DNA of 27,157 bases from JBDHZU01 sp039812085 (GTDB taxonomy: Bacteria > Actinomycetota > Actinomycetes > S36-B12 > UBA10799), in contig JBDHZU010000010.1 in NCBI GenBank assembly GCA_039812085.1, forward strand, positions 1 to 27,157, in the 5' to 3' direction. Numbering within the stretch: position 1 is the first letter of the stretch; the number at the start of each line of letters is the position of its first letter. The position numbers and the translations under genes were made by a program. The notes under the pieces were generated by a model. That model saw only the letters and a program-made list of their open reading frames with translations, ran no database searches and was not told where the DNA came from. Below, one piece after another: positions 22,540 through 27,157 of the stretch.

Positions 22540-22794
22540 ATGGTCGAAGAACTAGACATAGACCTGCCGCTTGATTTGCAAACCGAGAATGAGGCCGGGC
22601 TGCCGTACGCCCTTCTCGAAAATGCTCGCAACCCCGAACGAATCCGCGAAGGTGCATGGATCACCGTGGGCAGTCCAAACGTCAACGCAGTCGCGCGGGT
22701 TATCACGATCGACAATGGCATCGTTGAGGTTGAACCACTGCATGGCCCGGCCAGTAAGTGGTTGCACTTGCTCCCTTCCGCCGAAGCCAGCTAA
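22540..22794 (+). CDS. Uncharacterised acidic 84-aa protein
   Basis: An 84-aa acidic protein starting MVEELDIDLPLDLQTENEAG with a likely beta-rich core (REGAWITVGSPNVNAVARVITIDNGIVEVEPL). GGAG lies 5 nt before the ATG at 22540. An in-frame ATG at 22516 overlaps the preceding stop. No family recognised. It is the last of four closely packed genes and ends 30 bp from the convergent amidase gene. Confidence 0.6.
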   Translation: MVEELDIDLPLDLQTENEAGLPYALLENARNPERIREGAWITVGSPNVNAVARVITIDNGIVEVEPLHGPASKWLHLLPSAEAS

Positions 22795-22824
22795 CGGAGC
22801 ACCTTGGTATTGCCGCCCTGGGGT

Positions 22825-24225
22825 CTACTCGGAAGACCCTGTAGGTGAGGTCACGGGCCAAGGCCGGGCTTCCTCGATCTCGTAGGCCAGTTCGAGAAGT
22901 CGTCGTTCCTGCCCGAACCCAGTCGAGAACTGAACCCCGATCGGCAGACCAGTCGCACTGTGCCCCAGGGGTAACGAGATGGCGGGGTTACCCGCGACGT
23001 TGTCGACTGGAGTGAAGGCGGCAAAGCGCAACAGTCGGACGATATGAGTTCGGAAATCCAGGCCGGGAGACAGATAACCGATCTCTGGCGGGGCATATCC
23101 AAGGACGGGAGTGATGATCACATCCCAGTCGTTCATCACATCGGCATGCAGATTGCCGAAGGCACGTAATCGCCGAATGGAATTCGGGAGCCGAGTCGCG
23201 GTGGAAGCGAACAGTTTGCTGAGCCCTCGAGTGAGTGGTTCGAGTTGACCGGCGTCGAACCCTGGACCGTAAGCAAAGCGTCCGCCGTAGGTGATGGCGG
23301 CAGCCAGGGAGGCCCAGTACCGCAGGAAGTCTCGGCCAATGTTGTCGCCGAACGGTTGGTCAACCAACTCGACCTTGTGTCCAAGTTGTTCACAGAGCGC
23401 TGCGGCGGCTTCGGTCGCACCGACAACTTCGGGATCTAAGGGCATGCCGTGAACGCCCGATGTCACCAGCCCGATCCGCAGCCGTTGATCATTCGGCCCA
23501 CGCACAGGGCCAATGGGGGCAAGCTCGTGGTTCAACGAGTCGGAGTGTTCATAGAACAATGCGGTGTCGCGGACTGATCGAGTGAGGACTCCCTGCGTCG
23601 CGAACTTGATGGGCAGGCCTTGCATTCGTTCTGGCATCACGATGCGCCCACGGCTGGGCTTTAACCCCACGAGTCCGCAACAACTGGCGGGAATGCGAAT
23701 CGAACCGCCGCCATCGTTGGCATGGGCAATAGGGAGCGCGCCTGCGGCTACCAACGCCGCCGAGCCGCCTGATGATCCACCCACAGTGTGATCGGTATTC
23801 CAAGGGTTACGTGTGGGACCGAATTGCAGGGGTTCGGTGGTGGCGGTCAAACCGAACTCCGGCATTGATGATTTGCCGAGCACACCGAAGCCCAATGCTC
23901 GGTACTGCTGGACGAATAGCGAATCGTTCGTTGCTGGGATTCGCCTGACTGCGCCGGATCCTTGTGTGGTGGGAAGTCCCGTGACGTCCTCGTTGTCTTT
24001 GACGATTGAAGGAATCCCTGCGAATGGCCCTTCGTCATTGACCAACAAATTATCGGTTGCCGGGGTAACGACGGCATTGAGTTGGGCGGCGGCTGTCAAT
24101 CGTCCACGAGCAGCATCGACCAGTTCGCCAGGACTGACCTCTCGATTGCGCAGTCTCTCCAGTAGTCCGACAACATCGTCAGTACCCAAAGCGTCATCGG
24201 CAACGACGTTCATCGGAGCACCCAT
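22825..24225 (-). CDS. Amidase (amidase signature family)
   Basis: A 466-aa amidase signature hydrolase. The Ser-cisSer-Lys triad is visible: Lys76 in SIVKDNEDV, Ser152 in GGSSGGSAA and nucleophile Ser175 in DGGGSIRIPA. The FAGIPSIVKD and GLVGLKPSRGRI blocks and the C-terminal NPAISLPLGHSATGLPIGVQF are standard. It is a single-chain enzyme, unlike GatA no gatB/gatC lies nearby, and the sequence looks like a general amidase, so it likely cleaves small amides. Specific substrate unknown. Start ATG 24225 or ATG 24213; ribosome binding site evidence is weak for both. It is divergent from the flavoprotein gene, with a 100-bp gap that must hold both promoters. Confidence 0.93.
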   Translation of the reverse strand: MGAPMNVVADDALGTDDVVGLLERLRNREVSPGELVDAARGRLTAAAQLNAVVTPATDNLLVNDEGPFAGIPSIVKDNEDVTGLPTTQGSGAVRRIPATNDSLFVQQYRALGFGVLGKSSMPEFGLTATTEPLQFGPTRNPWNTDHTVGGSSGGSAALVAAGALPIAHANDGGGSIRIPASCCGLVGLKPSRGRIVMPERMQGLPIKFATQGVLTRSVRDTALFYEHSDSLNHELAPIGPVRGPNDQRLRIGLVTSGVHGMPLDPEVVGATEAAAALCEQLGHKVELVDQPFGDNIGRDFLRYWASLAAAITYGGRFAYGPGFDAGQLEPLTRGLSKLFASTATRLPNSIRRLRAFGNLHADVMNDWDVIITPVLGYAPPEIGYLSPGLDFRTHIVRLLRFAAFTPVDNVAGNPAISLPLGHSATGLPIGVQFSTGFGQERRLLELAYEIEEARPWPVTSPTGSSE

Positions 24226-24325
24226 GGTTTGACTGTAGGGCGACTGGGTATTTCAAGTCCCCTACGACTACTGCGTCTGTGGTTGGCTCGTTGGTAGTCG
24301 ATAACCCTGGCGATTGGAGTGCCAC

Positions 24326-25975
24326 ATGCCGGTCACAAAAGCCGATGCGATTGTGGTGGGCGGTGGGCTGGCTGGTCTCGTGGCTGCAGCTGAACTTGCC
24401 GATGCGGGTAAGTCGGTCATTGTCGTTGACCAGGAGCCAGAACAGAGTCTGGGCGGACAGGCGTTCTGGTCGCTCGGCGGACTGTTCATGGTGGACTCGC
24501 CTGAGCAACGTCGAATGGGAATCAAGGACAGCGCAGAGCTTGCCCTGCAGGACTGGATGGGCAGCGCGCAATTCGATCGCGAAGAGGACTACTGGCCACG
24601 ACAGTGGGCCGAGGCATACGTGGATTTTGCTGCCGGTGAGAAGCGGCAATGGTTGCACGATCAGGGGTTGAGGCTGTTTCCCGTTGTGGGGTGGGCAGAA
24701 CGCGGCGATGGCCGAGCTGATGGTCATGGCAATTCAGTTCCGCGGTTTCACATCACCTGGGGGACCGGTCCAGGTGTGGTCGCGCCCTTCGAGCGACGAG
24801 TTCGAGAAGCGGTGGACAAGGGTTTGGTGACCCTTGCATTCCGCCACCGAGTAGACGAGATCCTCACCGACTCCGGTGTGGTCACTGGAGTTTCCGGAAA
24901 GGTGCTGGAACCCAGCAACATTGAACGGGGCCAAGCCAGCAGTCGTACCGAGGTAGGCGATTTCTCGTTCACCGCAGATGCCGTGATTGTGACCTCTGGC
25001 GGAATTGGCGGTAATCACGAACTGGTGCGACAGTCCTGGCCGGAACGACTAGGAACTCCACCCAAGACGATGGTGGCCGGTGTGCCCGCACATGTTGACG
25101 GCCGGATGATCGCGATCAGCCAAGCTGCGGGTGCCAGCGTGATTAATCCAGATCGGATGTGGCACTACACAGAAGGTCTGCGCAACTGGGATCCGATTTG
25201 GGACAACCACGGAATCCGAATCCTGCCGGGACCGTCGTCCATGTGGCTAGATGCTCGTGGCAACCGCTTCCCGGCGCCGTTCTTCCCCGGCTTCGACACT
25301 CTGGGAACGCTCAAACACATCATGAGCACCGGCTATGACTACTCCTGGTTCATCCTCACCCAGAAGGTGATCGAGAAGGAGTTCGCACTGTCCGGCTCCG
25401 AGCAGAACCCCGATCTCACCGGCAAAGATTTCAAACTGCTGCTGTCTCGGGTTAAGTCTGGTGCGCCTGGCCCGGTCGAAGCCTTTAAGCAAAAGGGGCC
25501 TGACTTTGTCTATGCCGACAACATTCGGGATCTGGTCGGGATGATGAATGGCCTCACTGACGAAGCGCTGTTGGATCCAGACGCGATCGAGCAACTGCTC
25601 ATTGCTCGTGACCGTGAGATGGACAATGACTTCACCAAGGATGCGCAGATCACTGCGCTCCGTGGCGCTCGCAAGTACCGCGGAGACAAGTTGATTCGGG
25701 TGGCGTCTCCGCACAAGTTCCTCGATCCAAAGAATGGCCCACTTATCGGCGTCAAACTCAACATCCTGACTCGTAAGACATTGGGCGGATTGCATACCAA
25801 TTTGGACGCTCAGGTTCTCGACTCCGATGGTCAGCCGGTTGAAGGTCTATATGCCGCTGGTGAAGTGGCCGGTTTCGGCGGCGGCGGAATGCACGGCTAC
25901 AACGCACTGGAAGGAACCTTCCTCGGAGGGTGCATTTTCTCTGGCCGAACTGCTGGTCGCGCTGCCGCACGTTGA
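24326..25975 (+). CDS. FAD-binding dehydrogenase (fumarate reductase / ketosteroid dehydrogenase-like)
   Basis: A 549-aa flavoprotein. The N-terminal dinucleotide-binding motif AIVVGGGLAGLVAAAELADAG is followed by the acidic residue of the FAD ribose site (VVDQE). The C-terminal FAD closure is GLYAAGEVAGFGGGGMHGYNALEGTFLGGCIFSGR. SGGIGGNHELVRQSWP in the middle is typical of the 'FAD-binding dehydrogenase' group related to KstD and fumarate reductase flavoproteins found in actinobacteria. The true substrate (steroid-like or other) cannot be told. ATG 24326 is preceded by GGAG at 6 nt; an ATG at 24314 is upstream of that site. A strong bidirectional hairpin follows the stop. Confidence 0.9.
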   Translation: MPVTKADAIVVGGGLAGLVAAAELADAGKSVIVVDQEPEQSLGGQAFWSLGGLFMVDSPEQRRMGIKDSAELALQDWMGSAQFDREEDYWPRQWAEAYVDFAAGEKRQWLHDQGLRLFPVVGWAERGDGRADGHGNSVPRFHITWGTGPGVVAPFERRVREAVDKGLVTLAFRHRVDEILTDSGVVTGVSGKVLEPSNIERGQASSRTEVGDFSFTADAVIVTSGGIGGNHELVRQSWPERLGTPPKTMVAGVPAHVDGRMIAISQAAGASVINPDRMWHYTEGLRNWDPIWDNHGIRILPGPSSMWLDARGNRFPAPFFPGFDTLGTLKHIMSTGYDYSWFILTQKVIEKEFALSGSEQNPDLTGKDFKLLLSRVKSGAPGPVEAFKQKGPDFVYADNIRDLVGMMNGLTDEALLDPDAIEQLLIARDREMDNDFTKDAQITALRGARKYRGDKLIRVASPHKFLDPKNGPLIGVKLNILTRKTLGGLHTNLDAQVLDSDGQPVEGLYAAGEVAGFGGGGMHGYNALEGTFLGGCIFSGRTAGRAAAR

Positions 25976-25983
25976 GCTAACAA

Positions 25984-26021
25984 ACAAGCGGCGTTCCCTC
26001 TGTTAAGAGAACGCCGCTTGT
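25984..26021. terminator. Bidirectional terminator between the flavoprotein and ferritin genes
   Basis: A perfect 13-bp stem, ACAAGCGGCGTTC (25984-25996) with its complement at 26009-26021, and a 12-nt loop. It lies between two convergent genes. On the minus strand it is followed by TTTGTT; on the plus strand by CGGTTTAT. Confidence 0.8.
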
Positions 26022-26035
26022 CGGTTTATCTCGGT

Positions 26036-26551
26036 CTATTCGTGTTCTGCGGCCATCCGTCGCAGGTATTCGTTCATGTTGACCATCTCGTCACCACTGT
26101 CTCCAGTGAAGCCGGATAGACGGACGTAGTCCAGCACGCCACGGAAGAGCATCATTTCCTCGCGCTGCTCGGCAATGAACCACTGCAGCATGTTGAAGGT
26201 GGAGAAATCGCTCTCGTCCAATGCGATCTTGGCCAGTTCGTGGATCTGTACGGTCACCTTCTTCTCGTGCTCGTACGCTGCCTTGACGATGTCCACCAGA
26301 TTTGAGTAGTCGTTGGGTGGAGCCGGGATTGCCTCCAACGCGACCGGTGCATCGCACTCGATCATGTAGTCGACAAGCTTGTCGCGGTGGGCCATCTCTT
26401 CTGAAACGTGGCGGCGGAAGAATGAAGCGGCGCCTTCCAGCCCACGCTCCTCACACCACAAACACATCTGCAGGTAGATCTGGGATGCCTCGGCCTCGGC
26501 GGTGATCTGCTCGTTGAGCAGGCGTGCTACCTCGGGATTGAGTTCCAACAT
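26036..26551 (-). CDS. Ferritin (non-heme iron storage)
   Basis: A 171-aa cytoplasmic ferritin that oxidises Fe(II) and stores Fe(III) in a 24-mer shell. The four-helix ferroxidase ligands appear in order: NEQITAEAEASQIYL (helix A Glu), FFRRHVSEEMAHRDKL (helix B Glu and His, ExxH), AAYEHEKKVTVQI (helix C Glu) and FIAEQREEMMLF (Gln/Glu region of helix D). MLELNPEVARLLNEQ is the usual N-terminus, so the start is ATG 26551, with AGAAGGGGA 10 nt upstream; the open frame to 26704 is an artefact. A DtxR/IdeR-type box lies 31 nt upstream of the ATG, pointing to iron control. Confidence 0.93.
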   Translation of the reverse strand: MLELNPEVARLLNEQITAEAEASQIYLQMCLWCEERGLEGAASFFRRHVSEEMAHRDKLVDYMIECDAPVALEAIPAPPNDYSNLVDIVKAAYEHEKKVTVQIHELAKIALDESDFSTFNMLQWFIAEQREEMMLFRGVLDYVRLSGFTGDSGDEMVNMNEYLRRMAAEHE

Positions 26552-26582
26552 TCTCGGTCCGTCCCCTTCTGGGTCAATGAAG

Positions 26583-26601
26583 TTAGGTAAGGCTAACTTT
26601 G
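26583..26601. promoter_or_regulatory. DtxR/IdeR iron box upstream of ferritin
   Basis: TTAGGTAAGGCTAACTTTG matches the 19-bp DtxR/IdeR consensus TTAGGTTAGGCTAACCTAA at 15 positions, including the whole core (TTAGGT.AGGCTAAC). Mycobacterial IdeR is known to control ferritin bfrB through such boxes, there as an activator. Here the box is 31 nt from the ATG, a position that could also overlap the promoter. I could not place the promoter with confidence. Confidence 0.7.
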
Positions 26602-26720
26602 GTCTGTATGCGGTGTCGCGCTGACAGCTCTCGCGACGTACGAATGGGTTATTCCCCAGGCAATACAGCCTCAATCCATCGCTGTTGACGAAACTAAGAA
26701 ACACGAAGCACGAATAGCAA

Positions 26721-26751
26721 AGCGGCGAACACCCAAGGGATGTTCGCCGCT
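26721..26751 (-). terminator. Terminator of the I42 inhibitor gene
   Basis: An 11-bp perfect stem, AGCGGCGAACA (26721-26731) with its complement at 26741-26751, and a 9-nt loop. It lies 11 bp beyond the inhibitor stop and is followed on the minus strand by TTTGCTATTCG. Confidence 0.7.
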
Positions 26752-26762
26752 CTGGCTGACGG

Positions 26763-27157
26763 TTATTGCGTGACGGTGACAGTCAGATCTTGCGGTGAAT
26801 TGGTTGGGGTTTGGTTGCCGGGTGGCACGTACTGGAAACGAATGACGGCAGTACCTGGGGCAACTGCGGTTACTCGAGTCGTTGCTGTTCCTGGTGCTCC
26901 CGGCATGCTGGTCGCGCCTGCGGCGTAGACCGCTTCGCTTGCCGTTGCGATGTTGGAAGTATCAGTAGTGACCTTCCAGTGATAGCCGGTGGAAGCGTTC
27001 GATTCCAGTACGACATCCAACGTCTCGCCCACCTTCAGCTCGGCCGTATTCGGCACTGAGTTGATGGTCTTGGTTGCTGGTGTCGTCGCCGTGGCTGATG
27101 CGCTTGAGGCGCTGGGGTTGGCTGACTCTGACTCCTGCGATCCACCCGATCCAGATG
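26763..27157 (-). CDS. Chagasin-type (I42) protease inhibitor domain protein, partial (5' end beyond window)
   Basis: The frame is open to the right edge, giving 130 codons here. The left part of the protein is a Ser/Ala/Thr/Gly-rich linker (SGSGGSQSESESANPSASS) of the kind found after a lipoprotein or signal peptide. The C-terminal ~95 residues fit inhibitor family I42: NASTGYHWKV (the NPTTGYxW loop), a Gly-rich loop around SMPGAPGTATTRVTAV, and GTAVIRFQYVPP (the family's Y-x-RP-like strand). I42 proteins inhibit papain-like cysteine peptidases. The central GNPTTGY loop is slightly changed (SNASTGY). The GTG at 27056 that opens a shorter frame is internal. It ends with TAA and a good terminator. 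Confidence 0.8.
   Translation of the reverse strand, partial: SGSGGSQESESANPSASSASATATTPATKTINSVPNTAELKVGETLDVVLESNASTGYHWKVTTDTSNIATASEAVYAAGATSMPGAPGTATTRVTAVAPGTAVIRFQYVPPGNQTPTNSPQDLTVTVTQ

Overview
The window looks like a chromosomal segment from a mid-to-high-GC member of the Actinomycetota. The evidence is a tadA gene preceded by the actinobacterial 'tRNA adenosine deaminase-associated' gene, a dnaX-recR then ask-asd order with a small SRP RNA in front of dnaX, frequent GTG starts, a WS/DGAT acyltransferase, and a DtxR/IdeR-type iron box. I cannot name the genus. No integrase, transposase, phage gene or CRISPR array is visible, so this is mostly core and stable accessory chromosome.

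Layout. 1-1828 (+): C-terminal part of PntB, then the overlapping tadA-associated gene and tadA. 1825-5294 (-): two tandem secreted trypsin-like proteases, each with a C-terminal Cys-containing basic domain, then a multi-pass membrane protein whose ribosome binding site lies in a small hairpin. 5368-5728: tRNA-Ser(CGA) on the minus strand, followed in its own direction by an array of tRNA-tail fragments and hairpins. 5818-7706 (+): a promoter, a leader with a terminator-like hairpin, and a DEAD-box RNA helicase with a DbpA-type RNA-binding tail. 7703-10710: an M20 peptidase (-) divergent from a GT-C membrane glycosyltransferase (+). 10724-20475 (-): a long co-directional run; in transcription order it is SRP RNA, dnaX, recR, ask (with an internal start for a beta subunit), asd, a YihY/BrkB membrane protein, a double PhnB-like VOC protein, a WS/DGAT acyltransferase and class I fructose-bisphosphate aldolase. 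20531-20898 (+): tRNA-Ser(GGA) followed by 3.1 tandem 95-bp units that begin in the tRNA 3' end. 20973-22794 (+): a small probably leaderless gene, then four short tightly packed genes of unknown function led by a secreted cationic six-Cys protein and a 60-aa two-TM protein. 22825-27157: amidase (-), flavin dehydrogenase (+), ferritin with an iron box (-), and a chagasin-like (I42) inhibitor running off the right edge (-).

The most unusual signal is not protein-coding. Both tRNA-Ser genes, about 15 kb apart and in opposite orientations, are followed by repeated units made of the same parts: a copy of the local tRNA 3' tail, a long hairpin, and a module with consensus GATTYGGGAGGA, variable spacer, RACGGYTCCC. 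The tRNA tails and hairpin stems differ between the loci, while the module is shared. At the CGA locus the two hairpins have different but fully complementary 12-bp stems. This architecture recalls the E. coli tyrT 3'-tail repeats (rtT RNA), but the shared module suggests a separate repeat or RNA family in this lineage.
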